Assembly (NCBI RefSeq): GCF_017562075.2
Contig: NC_054084.1
Span: 30,764,158-30,828,157, forward strand
Direction of reading: 5' to 3'
Length of the DNA: 64,000 bases
Origin: Anopheles merus
Lineage: Eukaryota; Arthropoda; Insecta; Diptera; Culicidae
The notes beneath the pieces are model-generated. The model ran no database searches and was not told the origin of the DNA. It saw only the letters and a program-made list of their open reading frames with translations. A program made the position numbers and the translations under genes. Shown in pieces: positions 12,909-25,638 of this stretch. Every line of letters starts with the position of its first letter. Position 1 is the stretch's first letter.

Positions 12909-14867
12909 TCATTTCACCATTTTACTTTTTTAAAGCTTTGCTTATTTGTTTGTGTTATGAAACAAAGTAAAACCTTTGTGCTGATAAAATTAAGTCTTTT
13001 TTCATTGATTCAATCTAATACACAGTATTTTCAATAGTTTACCTCCTTTAAAACTTCATCCTTACGTACTTATTTGTGATTATATTTCCTCTCTAATTCA
13101 CCAATGGTTCATACTCTCGTTGCCCTAATGTTCATCCTCATCAGTGACATGAACCGTTCTGAAGCGGGAACAATTTATTAGAATTAATGTGCTACTGGTT
13201 TCTCGCTGATAAGAACCGACAAAACCAACGGACATATTTATTGCAAAACACAATCGCAAGCGTCACCCGTTCTTCTCTCCCATCCCACCGCCCGAATGGT
13301 ATTCCTGCAACTTTTCAAGTTTTGTTGTTAACCAGGCACGGCAGACAGCTTAACATTGCCCGCAACACAACTAGTTAAGGCAGCAGTTGAAGCGCTTCGC
13401 TTTCGCTATTAAACTGCAAACACAGCCACACCACAAGCTGGCTGCAACATTTCACTACAACCTGACACCTATCGTTTGCGATTAATATCCATCGTTGCCA
13501 TCGTTCGTCGCCGTCGTTTCAGGTTTCGGGGGCTGTTTTGAAGCCATTGTGGGGGAGGTAACAAAAGACAAAGCGATTCTCTTGTTCTATTCTGTCTTTT
13601 TGCCCCAACAGACGGACGGACGAAAGGGCACCAGCTCTGGCAAATACATGATAACAAATCGTTTTGGACAACAGTCATAATAAAATAACTTGCCGAGGAA
13701 AAGAAAATCCTCACGCATCGCTCCCAAATAAACAAAAGTAGGAAGGGAAGAAAGAAGCGTTTCTGTTCGATGAGTTTATGGAAACTGGAAGAAGAATAAA
13801 ACAACATCCCTGATAACAGCTAAACACGTGATTTTATGAGAAGAAAAAGGAGAGGACAAAAAACACACACTCACTCTCGCTGTGTTGTTTTATGTTTGCA
13901 GTGAACGAATCGAACCGGCTCAACCGAACGGGGATAAATAAACCTTCCCCAAAAATACCCCCGCTTTCAACGTAAAAGCTCGTTGACCATCCGCCCGCTT
14001 TATTCACTCCAACTTCCGATAAGTCTGCGGCGGTCCGATTTTCCTCACCCCTCGATCTCTATAAATTCCTTAACACCTATCCGCCAGTCGCCTGCCGCAC
14101 GCCGATTCTACCCCCTGCATGATGCGTAATAAAACAAGGCGTCCTATTCCATAGGGGAAATCCCAACGACGCTTCGTTCGATCCCTTCGGACTGTTATCA
14201 AAACGCAGCGATGGGAGCAGGTTTCTTTGTGCGGTGTTCGGTTTTTCGACACGTACTGCCACGGCCATGTCATAAATTGTTGTTTCTTTCGGTGATTTTC
14301 AGCTGTTCGCCGACACAAACAAAGCAAACGAACGTATCAAGCGGTAAAAAGAAACCATTCCTCGTACGTATCGGAAGTGGGAGGGGGTTGGTGGGTCTTA
14401 AGATGACTTTCGATTTGATAAGGCAAACAAAAAAAAACAACAAGTTTCGGAGAAAAAATCGCGTCCTCAAGAAGTTCGGTGGGCGATGAGCAGATCCATG
14501 AGCGCTACGAAGAAACACTTGTCATGGGAAAATAAATTGGCCAACTACATGCCTCCAGAGGGTGTAGGGAGCCGTATGAATCGTTTAAGGGCTGGTATCG
14601 TTGCGGCAATTGTTGTGGTTGGTGTATTTAAGCCATTGAGTGTGTGTTCTTGTGAAACAAAATTATGTTTGCTGCGGTACTGGACGGTGTATATCAATCG
14701 TTTTATGGGGATAAATAGCAAGTGAATCAATGGAATCCATTTTATGTATCAATATGATTCTGATTTCAATGGATTATTTGGGTCTAAAATGATCCGAATA
14801 CTCAAATTCATTTTACAAAATACAGTCGTTTCGAAAACCATGCAATTTAGACATGTTGTTATGCAAA

Positions 14868-14884
14868 TTGCATACTTTAGGGCT
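14868..14884 (-). repeat. Dispersed 17-bp motif, variant copy 7
   Basis: The plus strand reads TTGCATACTTTAGGGCT, the reverse-complement core with a one-base shift in the T run. An inverted TATGCAA half site touches its left side (14859-14865). A plus-strand GAGTATGCAA half site follows at 14906-14915. Confidence 0.45.
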
Positions 14885-17770
14885 TATTGGTTTTTACATC
14901 AAGCTGAGTATGCAATCCGCGTTACTAAGTACAGCTTTTACATAGTTTTTATTTGCTATCTTGTTCTATAAGTTATGCTATCTACGAATAAAAAAATGAA
15001 TCAATATATTACTTATACAGTATTGGCAACTATCGGTAAAAATCGAACTGTTCGTAGAGATTATGCTTAATTATTTTTATTAATTTCAAACGGAGTGTTC
15101 AGCATATCATGCTTCATCGAAAATTACGACACCCCTTGAAAAACAAACAGTCAATAAAACACTCAAACCGTTGGGCAGTGTGGGCCAAAGTAAATTGTAA
15201 ATGATTTATCGCTAAAGGTGTCGAAGGTTGGGGCCGAAAAACAAGCAAAACGAAAACACCCAATTCCCGTCCAATTGGTCACGGCGCCAGCTGCATACCG
15301 TGAAACGTGTTTGCTTTATTAAAAATAAATGGACGGGAGCCCTTTTTTCGATCAATCATATTTTCTCCCTTCTCAAGCAGGGGTTGAAAAACGTCTCAAA
15401 AGCAGCAACGGCAACGGCATTTGGCATTTTATTTTACACTCTGTAGCAGTTCATGCGCTGCAAACTGATTTACATTCCGTCCTTCCAGCTAAAGAGTGAA
15501 ATACCACTCAATTCTGTAGAAGCCCGTCGTGGCGAATATTGCTAAAGAAAGATTTTCCAAAAACTATCGCACTGACTAAAATAACGTTTAACCCTTCAGC
15601 TAACACCTTTCCATTTTCAAACATTCTCTTTTTCGCAGTGCTCAATATGCTGCCGGATATTCTCGTTCTCCCCCTGAAGCACCCTTCCTTAACCTTAATC
15701 GCTTCACTTGCCGTGCAGATGGTTCGCATATTTTCCTGGCGCCAAGTAATCCGATTAGCATAGCACGGCATGCCAAACTCGACGCGAGCACTACGCCCCC
15801 TCGATTGCCGTGTTGCGTCGATTGCTTCGACAATGCTCAACCCCTTTTCGGCCCCGAAAGGCTGACTAATGACGCTGCCGCCAATGACGCCTCATTATGA
15901 TGATGATGATGAGAATGATGAATGAAAGTGTTAATTTGGTACGTGACTGCTTGGGTTAGGCGGTAGCACCATCTCACTCCATCCTTTGCGTCGTGTCTCG
16001 ATCGCCTACGACCAGGTGGAATGGGCTATTTTCTTGTATCGTCGAAATTCAGAATGGGGCTTCATTGCGAGCCGGGTGAAAGTTTTCGTTTCGAAACCGT
16101 TGCATCATTATCTGAAGCTGGGTGCGTGTGTATTGTGCAAGCTGTACCACACGAACCTCCAGACCGACCTATTTAGCCCCATGTCAAGAGTTCCTTTCAG
16201 GTGAATCTGGTGGATTGGCCGCGGTGGAAGGATGAAAGTTTCGTTCGAATTTTCTTCGACAACTTCGCAGAGTGAAACAACTTGTTAGGTTTGATTTGAG
16301 TTTTATTACGGGCTTCCGTCAAGTTTGAGCCGGTCGTTGGACGTTGCATACCCAGCACGAACCCACCCGACCGACCCACAGCGCAGACACCGCAATGCGC
16401 GATTGTTTGGCCAACTTTGGCCGACCTGGGATGTTCGCTCGCTGGCGCCCAATGGAGGACCGTCGAACAAAAGGGCTTCGAACAAAAATGGAGCAACCGG
16501 ATACCGGGTTTTGTGAGCTTTCGGGACGAAGCCGCAGCTCAAATGCTAATTTCATTTCTTACCAGCCTTTGGCCACCCGACAAAACCGAGAGCCATGGCG
16601 CTGGTGCATTCCGGGCAAAAATTATATTCCCCGCTGCCATGGGTACGGTCGCCACTGGTCACAATTTATGCTCTACTGCGGGTGGTCCTCCCTTGGACTC
16701 GCTTTTTTCCCGCAGCATGCCCTCTAGCGCCAAGACAATTTACGACCTCACCAGCCATAAATACCTTTCGGCTAACCCCGCTTTCGTACCGCGGGTGGGG
16801 CTGAGCTTACACCGTTTTTGCGTTAAACAGAACAACATTGAACCCCTTTTTCGGGGTTTCTCGCTTCCTCGCCCTTTCGCTCTGCTTGTTACATTCGCTA
16901 TGTTAACATTTGCTTGCTGCCCCATGTCCGCTGCCCAGTGGATACTCTGCTTTTTGTTTTCGTGCTCACTGCTCAACGTTACTTCGCGTGCTGTGGTGGT
17001 GCGCGAAAGAAAAGCTTCCATCCGTTCTAGACTCACAACAATGAAAAACGAAGCGAAAAAAAATGTAACAGGAAAAACAAAATTGAAACGATGTACAGCA
17101 TAACGTGCAACATGTTTGATAGTTTGGTGGGACACATTATTATTACAACTAGCGCGTTGATATCTCGCTGACAGGCCCGCGAGCCAGCCAGCTTAGCCGT
17201 GGATGACGATTGAAAAAGTGAGTGACGGTTTCTGTTCTCCCTTTCACCATTCCAGCTCTTTACAGCACTGCCATGTTTTGGCTTTTTTGGTATTTTGTTT
17301 TTTGTTGTTATTTTCCTTGCCGCTGTAATTCATGTTGCTATATGCTATGTGCAGCTAAAGGTGGATGCATTCTTTCACTTCCATGTGTCGCGTTTTGTTG
17401 TTGTTTTTTAATCTCTTCTTTGTATGGAGTTAAACGTAAACGCTATGCTACTGTTCGATTGAGTAGTTGATTGTGTTTGCAACTGGGGATGGTTGTGAGT
17501 TTGACATTGGAGCTAATTAAAAGTTGACTGGTAATACTGGTGCTGTTCGTACGTTATATCGCTTGGTCTACCAGTGGACCGCTACAGGTCGGACAGCGTA
17601 AATGGTTTGCATGTTGTAGGATACAATAGATGAAGATAAACAGAGTGACTGGTTGAATGGCAACAATGCGCATACAATGTTGATAACCGTTGCTCGATTT
17701 TTCTTTGTGACCCATTGCAGTGTGCATTTCATTCAAAGTCAAGCGTAATTGCTAATAGAGTAGCTTCTTA

Positions 17771-18226
17771 CAGGGTTTTCGAGGATTATATAGACATGTT
17801 CAGCGAGTTGCAGTTTTGTTCAGGCATATAATAGACTCTTTCAGCGAGATATAGAATTGTTCGGAAGTAGACGTTGACATGTTCGGTTATACTGTAGAGC
17901 TCTCACTTTCGCACCCCTTGAACTCTAGCTTGAATCATTCTCATCAGGATGTAAACAAACGGTTTTCGAAAAAATATGCTTTTTTCAACTAATTCATGTG
18001 TTAAACGGCTTGGGCAATGATTATTAGTTACTTTTAGGACTTTTAAGAGCAAAAATTTGAACCCTGCGGTACAATGTGTAAACAAAACAAATGACAGCAC
18101 TACAGAATCGCTGAACATGTCAACGCCTAATTCCGAACAGTTCCATATCTCGCTGAAAGAGTCTATTATATGCCTGAACGAATCTACAACTCGCTGAACA
18201 TGTCTATATAATCCTCGAAAACCCTG
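17771..18226. mobile_element. Foldback MITE-like element, family A, copy 2
   Basis: The 456-bp element begins CAGGGTTTTCGAGGATTATA and ends with its inverse. It shares the long terminal inverted repeats of the element at 4561-5307, including the ATATAGACATGTTCAGCGAG and TCTTTCAGCGAGATATA phrases and the inner TATACTGTAGAGCT segment. Its interior is about 290 bp shorter, as expected if family members differ by internal deletion. It contains no transposase-like ORF. The flanks (tagcttctta and taacataagg) do not give a clear target-site duplication. Confidence 0.82.
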
Positions 18227-18380
18227 TAACATAAGGCAGACTCAATGACAATTTATAATTTCAAACATTTATAATTATAAAATTAAAAAAATAATTAAAG
18301 AAAGGCTTCAACGGCTGAGATTATCTGTAATAAAACTAATCAGGCTTCAAGAAAACAATTGAATAGCATTTGTTATATTT

Positions 18381-18397
18381 TTGCATAGTTTTAGGCG
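18381..18397 (-). repeat. Dispersed 17-bp motif, copy 8
   Basis: The plus strand reads TTGCATAGTTTTAGGCG. It pairs with 18437-18453 in the opposite arrangement to the 213/269 pair, but over the same 73-bp span. Confidence 0.58.
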
Positions 18398-18436
18398 TTT
18401 TAACATTTCTAAATCTTTAATGTAGCATATCAATTG

Positions 18437-18453
18437 CGCCTAAAGTTATGCAA
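18437..18453 (+). repeat. Dispersed 17-bp motif, copy 9
   Basis: CGCCTAAAGTTATGCAA, the inverted partner of 18381-18397. Confidence 0.58.
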
Positions 18454-20791
18454 AATTGATTTTCCCAGCACAAACCATTCCATATTTCAATTAAATTGAA
18501 CGTGCATCTCGTAATCATTACCCCATCGCGATGTTCAGCAGACAAAATCCATATTCAGCTCCTGAAAACCATTGCCTTACGCTCTCGTGCAATGATAACA
18601 ACACAAAAGTGAAACAATGACAACAAATTTAATTAACTTACATCACTTTTCATTGTTTCACAGTTGCGCTCTAATGTGAATCACCCACCTACAAAGACAA
18701 TGTTCCACCGCTTCTACCAACCGAAGTGCAATGCTTGAAATTGTTTGGAAATACTTTGCATTGTTTCGATCTCGGTCAAGCTTAATGTCTACCAAATCGT
18801 TCGTCTAACCATGCGAAGAACCCCCATAAAAAAAAACAAACAAACTTTAATAAACTGCCAAACTTTATCCTTCTCGTGGAATGAGTCCCGCACAGACGAT
18901 GCATGGATCAAGCTTCCCCGATTAATCCAGCACGACAAAAGTTCTCGCACTCGCACTGAAATGGATCCGTTCGCCCCTTTCCCAACACGGCAGCCACATT
19001 CCAGTGCATCCTATTCTCGACGGGACATTAAATCTGCCATTTGTTAATGCGCCACTTTCGCTCGTTGCTTATCGTTCGATTCTTCGTCGGTGCGTTTCGG
19101 AGCAGCAGAAGCAGCAGCAGCTCGACGCTATTTGTGCGCCAAACGTTCTAATGCCCGCCGGGTGATAACAAGTTCAACGGTCTCGGGATGTGGAATCAAC
19201 CACCGACGGGACGAATCATGGGAAGGTTCAACCTTTTTATTGCTGCCTTTTTTTTGTTTGCGCTATCGCTCTGATGGATAGTGGAAACGAAAGAAGCATC
19301 CTTGGGCAAACACTGTCCATTACTGTTGAACCACATTTTCCACAGTACCATCAACGCTCTTATTATTATTATCATCCAGTTCGCCATTGACGTGGACAGA
19401 TGATATCGTTCGCTTGGAAAAGTACAGCGAATGGTACCATGCAATGATGCATTCCGTTTACCCTTGATAGTGGCTGCACACTCGCACCCATTCCGAGAAA
19501 ACAATGCTTTGGCATAATTTATGCACAGCCTGTAGAACAAAAAAAAATTCATCCGATCTCGAATCGGCCATAGTGCCAACATTCATTTAGTGGGTGATTT
19601 ATGCTCGGTTTGTATTTAATCGTACTCCAACCGAACGGACGAAAGCCGATGATCGTGTGTGTGTGATGGCCCGGATGTGGCAAACCCGGGCACGTTTGCT
19701 CATCGCAGCGCCAAAAGGTTATGGGTGAGTTCAAGCGTACTTGACTCGACGAGCAGCAGCAGCAAAGCGCTTAAAGCATATTCCGGAAGAATGCAATCAT
19801 GCACCCCGCCAGCAATTGCCATTGTCTCAACGCTGCACTGTCCGAATGTGAGCTTACCTCAAACAACGTAACACTTGCTTCGGGGCGGTGAGGTGATAAT
19901 GTTGTCGGTTCCTAAACCCTCGAGGGGCTTTAGATCAGATGGTCAACCCGGACACTGTTAGTAATCAACCACCCGTTCTAGCTCGGTTGAGTCTTTGCTT
20001 CCGATGCCAGAACGGGGTGCAACCGTTACCGCTGGCCCTTTGGCAAGTGGCACTGGGTTGGAAAATCGAGATCCCGGTACTGGTAGCCTCCAAACTCCCT
20101 TTCAATCCACACACACATACACACACAGACACACAAACACATACAGAGACACCGGATGTAGTAATGGCTAAACGACAGCGACACATGTGTTTGTGTGCTA
20201 AGTGATATTTAAATTGTACGGTTATCGTTTGCGGATGGGATAGCTCTGTTAGTGCTACCGCTTTTCTCTTGCTTCTCGGCTTCTCCCAGCCTAGTCCGTA
20301 CCGTTGCACCTATTCACCAAACATACACTTTATCATGTTAGTCACGCAATACCACCGTGAAGTCGTACAACTGTAGTGTGGTAGCAAGCAGGGTGGGCAG
20401 GCAAAACGCGCTACAGTGTCCTTCCGGTCATTCTTTCCGCCCGATGGGAGAGTGGATCATAATTGCCCTGGGAGCCTTGGCGGCAATCACTTTGATGGTG
20501 ATGATGATGACTGCGCTGCGGTGATGAGCATGCGTTAGTCCTCGCACAGTACAGTGGGATTTCCCGCTTTCCCACAGCAATGTTGGAGCTTTTGTCCACA
20601 TTTTTGCCCCAATGAAACTTACTCTGTTGCGATCGAGCCGAGAAGGATCCTTCGAATTAAGATAATTAGTGCACAAATTTGCGGTGAAATGTAGCATTAG
20701 GAAGCATCAAACATAATCTCTTGTAATGGAACCGTTTAGACACACAAAAAAGACTGGTTCAAACGGTGTATAAAGCGGATACAAACAAATT

Positions 20792-20808
20792 CGCCTAAAG
20801 CTATGCAA
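20792..20808 (+). repeat. Dispersed 17-bp motif, copy 10
   Basis: CGCCTAAAGCTATGCAA, two mismatches from the consensus. Confidence 0.58.
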
Positions 20809-22048
20809 TACGCAATGCAATTTTATCTTTATTAGCACATTGTCTAGCGCCTTTGAACTACTGTAGGTTTTTTTGATGATCATCATTTTCTGAAGAGAAA
20901 TTTTCCCAATAACCACTGGCCAACAGTGGCTTTAATAGGACCCTTTAATTGTACTCACACCCGAAACATAAGCTTCAAATAGATGCGCCTCATTTTTATT
21001 CTTCCCGTAACATTAATCCGTTGCTGCATATACATAGACACACAAAGCTGTGCAAACAACAGCATGCAAATCACTCGACACGATCCGTCAAGACAGCTGT
21101 CAGTGCAATGAAACCTAAGCGCTTTCAAGCGCCTGCAAGCTGTCAGGCTCAGCTGTTTTCCGCCCTCTGCTTTCCGGATGCTGAAAATTCATTTCATCAG
21201 CCGTTTTGAGAAGGGTAACTAGTGCGCTGGGTTCAAGGGCGCAACAGAGGCGGCACGAAGGGGTGAGCGAAGACGTTGCTATTATTTTGCGTTATCTTTC
21301 TTATTTTGAGCACACGAAGTGCCGGGCTTTCGGCGTTTCCATGATGATTTCAAAATATCTTTGTGTTCCCTTTGTTTGGCTGACCCGCTGTAGCGTTTGG
21401 TCAACAGAGAATGGATTGTTATTCTTGTATTTTTTATAATGCATCCCAAGATTCTATGACGGTTTTGTATAGCAAACAGCGTCTGTAGTTCAAAATTCCA
21501 CCATCCACTGACGCCTTGTGTAATGTAAGCTATAATGTATCCCAGCGAGCTACAAACACGTTTTGACTCGAGACGTTTGAGCAGACCTTGAGCGATACAA
21601 ACCATCGTTGCTACAACATGATGTGTCATTCGGTCCATGAAGATGGGTGGAAGAGCTTTACTGCCACGTTGGCACCGGAACAACATGACGAACAATAATA
21701 TATTTCGCACGTCACTGACGCGTGCGGTAAGAAACATTAGATTTGCAGGAATGGATTATGCAAGGCACTTTCCGCCATTGCGTGAACTGGGCAAATTCAT
21801 GTAGAGCACCGGAACAGCAGGACTGTAAAAGGTGAAAGACAAGCAGGGCAAGCAGGTTGTGTGTTTGATGAGGTGATAAGCTCGGAAGCTATTTAATGGC
21901 TGGTTAAAGTGAGCGCATCAATACGGATGCGTTGAGCGAAGCAATTAGGGTGAAAAATGTTCAATTTAATGGTTCTGTAGTTATTTGCACTAAACTGCTA
22001 TACAAACGACCGAATGGTGCAAAGGTTGCTTAGAGTCGTCGCTCAACT

Positions 22049-22065
22049 CGCCTGTCAGTATGCAA
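22049..22065 (+). repeat. Dispersed 17-bp motif, weak copy
   Basis: CGCCTGTCAGTATGCAA has three mismatches, all in the centre. It lies immediately before the tandem duplication at 22081. Confidence 0.4.
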
Positions 22066-22080
22066 CCCGCATTACAAAAA

Positions 22081-22364
22081 GAATGCAATAGTTACACTTC
22101 TGCTTCAAAATCTCTTTATTAAACTATTTTTCTCTTTTAGAAGGTCATTTTGCAGAAACTGATAAAAATGATATTTTTCGTCTTAAAAGTGTAAGTAGTT
22201 CTCCTGTCTTCTTCTTCAAAAGGAATGCAATAGTTACACTTCTGCTTCAAAATCTCTTTATCAAACTATTTTTCTCTTTTAGAAGGTCATTTTGCAGAAA
22301 CTGATAAAAATGATATTTATCATCTTAAAAGTGTAAGTAGTTCTCCTGTCTTCTTCTTCAAAAG
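22081..22364. repeat. Direct tandem duplication, 2 x 142 bp
   Basis: 22081-22222 and 22223-22364 are head-to-tail copies, each starting GAATGCAATAGTTACACTTC. Only a few substitutions separate them (for example tttattaaac against tttatcaaac), and a GAATG stub of a third unit follows. The near-identity points to a recent duplication. The unit encodes nothing convincing. Confidence 0.95.
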
Positions 22365-24357
22365 GAATGATTCAAAGTGCCACCAACTCATAATGCAGTT
22401 TATTCATGCTCGAGGACATAGAAAATTTCTCTCCATGTATTAATCCTTCCAACACTCTCAGCTCCCGGTCCAGAAACTAGCAAGAATAAGTTTTTCCTTT
22501 TTTTTTGTTTCCAACTCAAAAGTTTTCTCCCTTTTAATTTGCACTCTTGCACAGCTCATACGTGCCAACCATCGTGCCATCGATTGCCATTGTCCACCCA
22601 CACATAGCCAGACACAAACACACTTCTATTACTCCGTCAACATCCGGCGACCGAAAGCAACGTTTGAATTCTGAGTTTTATTGCGGCTTGAAATGTAGAG
22701 CAAAGTTTCGCCACTGGGTTCAGCAGCGTTTGGAAGGTGGACCGGTGGAAGAAAAACTGAAACTGTAAAGGATTACTTGTGGAAAATCCAATCGAGACTT
22801 ACCCATCGAACCGTTATGTTGCTGCTGACATTTCGCCTTGAGTCACGTTTGTGATCTGACGGAGCGTTTCCTTCCACTTGCGCTCTATCTCTCCCTCTCT
22901 TTGTCTTCGCCCTGCTCAGCCAGTCACTAAAAAGAGCACTCGGATCTAATGATTTACCACTTCGATACTCGATCAACGGATAAGCTTGGGTGGGTACAAC
23001 ACACACGCGGTACACACGAGCGGGCCCGCCCGCTCCGGCCCCGGCACAAACGGAACCGTCAGTTTGATTAATTGACACCGCCTCTTAATTACTGCCAACC
23101 GTCGAGTGGAGCACTGGGTCAGGGGACGAGTGAACGACTGCGTTTGGTGGCACTGGAATGTAGAGGATGCTATTGCTATTGCCTGCAACTAATTGGCTGC
23201 TGCTCTTTAAAAGATTGACCATGGAAAGGTGAGTGACGTTGCTTCAAGCAGCATGGCGGGGTGGCCACGCTGGCTACCCTGCAGGACGATCGTTCGCACT
23301 GCTACACGTGTGTTGTATTGGAAGTGAATTGACTTTATAAGATTACGCTGATGTTTGATTTACTCGCATTCTGATACACAATTTTTGAAACTATCTCGTG
23401 TTTGAAGTTACTCAGTTTTTGTCATTTGAAAAAAATTGAAGTATCAATATTGTCAAAAAACATTCGTGATCCAATCAGCACGGGATGAATTTTCACAAAA
23501 CTTAAACTCGTTTTCTACTTGTTATTTTTTTACCCCACACTAACCAAGCTAGAACCATGAATCATTCGATGCTTAAACTGTCCGACACACGATCAATCAC
23601 GATGCAGCTATGGGACCGTTTGCGCTAAACCTTTCCCTTCACCACGTGTTACATCGAAATCAAGACATCGCAGGGGGAAGATGAACCAAAAAAAAGGATG
23701 CTAGAAACTGTATGTTATCCACCGTTTGTGCGCTCATTCGATCAATCATCTACATTGCACAGTCGATGCACTAATGCCGTGTTTTTATCCTTATTTTTTA
23801 ACACACAGTTCACTATTGTTTGTTTAGAGGTACCTCTTTCTTCACTGTACTTTTCCTTCTAGAAGATTTTTTTTGTTTGTGTGTTAATGCCAAAAGTGCG
23901 CGCACTGAACTGTCCAACGAGAAGCACCCCAATCACTTGTACGTGAGAGTCTCTTCATCATCGAAGCAGTCGTATCGAACTAACGTACCGTTGCTCAGAA
24001 CGCAAACAACAAATACTAGATGGCGCGAAAATGTTCGCTCTTCGGGTTTTATCAGACGGCGTTCGTGCCACGTTCGGTTGCAGGGGCTGTCAACCGCAGG
24101 GCAGCGAAAGGATACGAACGTAAACAGACTATATGAAGGAAGCAGTACTAAGGCGAAATTGAATTGAAGCTTTGGTTGTATATTTTGGTTGTAAATGCAA
24201 ATACATATATGGGGTAAATAAATAAATTCCATATAACTAAGGTTTTAATGATACAGGGCTTGTGAGTACTCAAAGTCATAACATAAATAAGTGATGATTT
24301 TATATGATCGAGTAAGTTACAACTGAAACACCTTCATCCATCATACATCATCTACTA

Positions 24358-24374
24358 CGCCTAAAGGTATGCAA
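24358..24374 (+). repeat. Dispersed 17-bp motif, copy 11
   Basis: CGCCTAAAGGTATGCAA, one mismatch from the consensus. Confidence 0.6.
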
Positions 24375-25621
24375 TTTTCGAGATAAATTTAGTTTAGCCA
24401 GAAGAATATACCATTAAGATTAACTTAAATATTTATATGCTTGGTAAGATACCTAATTTCACTTACTTTACATGTCTAACATCCTGGAAGTGATATAAAG
24501 CAATTAAATCACCAATATCTAGAGCATCTCAACAGCTTAACAAACCGAGCACCTGCTTCGGATCTACTCGAATTGTCATTCGCAATAACTGCTCGATTAT
24601 TTCCAACCACTTTTTCCAACCGGTTAGTAAGAGCCTTTCCAACGTAGGATGTGATTTTGATACGTTCACGGGCAGTCCCACGATGGATATGGCAGCCAGC
24701 TCGCCTGTCTGCATGCCTAACAAAGCAACAAAGCAATGCAAACACGTCACATAAAGTGAGAACAGCATCGGATGGGCCAATTTCGGTCGACTGCGTTGCT
24801 CGTGTGATAAAAAGAGCACGTTTCGTAGATGTTACACTAGACTCGCTCTACAGAGTTCTAACACCAGCATTTGATTGTTTGCGCTTCATCGTTCTCATTT
24901 CGCGTACGATACGTACAATCATGGAAAGTGGGGTGCGAGGAGTACGTTAGTGTATGCTGTTCGTGTTAGTGGGGCAGCTCTACGCGTGCTGCACGAAATG
25001 CGAATGCGTGGTCACAGCTTATCCTTCATCCCGCGCCTGCTGACCGTCGGGCGTCACGAATTGTTGACCTCTGAAAGCACATGCTCTTTCAACATTTTCA
25101 CAGCTGACTGATTTCATCCCGATGGTGTGCCCAGGCTCGAGATTCAATAACCATTTTTTTTGTTCTCAGCGCGTCAGCAGAATTACGGACAGGACAGGAC
25201 GGTGGTTTAAGCGCACAGTCAAACAGCAGAGGCAAGAAACGAAACGGAATCGCTTTTAAATCCTGCTATCTGACGGAGACTAATGGTCTCGCCGAGAGGC
25301 TGGAGTAATGATGCCATGAAATGCTTCAATGGCGATAACAGAGACTATACATGGATAGCGTAAATGTGAAGAAGAAGGGTAAAAAACAGTAATTTATGTC
25401 GGGTATCCGAGTGAAACAATATTCAAAACATGTGGATAAAGCATAAATTAACAACTAATTAAAACGCACTCATGTTTCAATGTATAGCACAAGACTGGTC
25501 ATCGGTATAAAACGCTCATGTTTAACATTTATTATTAATGTTTACTTTTAGTTTAAGCGGATTTGTGATTTGATTGTTTCGGAAAAGGAACAAAATGATA
25601 AAATAAATTTTTACATTTAAC

Positions 25622-25638
25622 AGCCTAAAGGTATGCAA
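25622..25638 (+). repeat. Dispersed 17-bp motif, copy 12
   Basis: AGCCTAAAGGTATGCAA. Sixteen of its bases match the copy at 24358. Confidence 0.6.

Larger units (their letters stand above)
5308..17770. other. Noncoding region, no gene recognised
   Basis: About 12.5 kb with many short overlapping ORFs on both strands, none with convincing domain content. The two longest (199 aa at 11526-12125 and 228 aa at 16417-17103) look random in composition. The region carries a poly(C) run at 6002-6022, a (GTC)8 tract at 11732-11755, short CA tracts and several copies of the 17-bp motif. It could be intergenic or a large intron of a gene outside the window. Confidence 0.55.
18227..22080. other. Noncoding region, no gene recognised
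   Basis: No supported ORF. It holds an inverted pair of the 17-bp motif at 18381-18453, a CA-rich tract near 20107-20150, and further motif copies at 20792 and 22049. Confidence 0.55.

Noticed and set aside
16417..17103. 228-codon plus-strand ORF
   Set aside because: Starts at TTG, has no domain-like segments, and overlaps other equally open frames in a GC-rich patch. It is probably chance.
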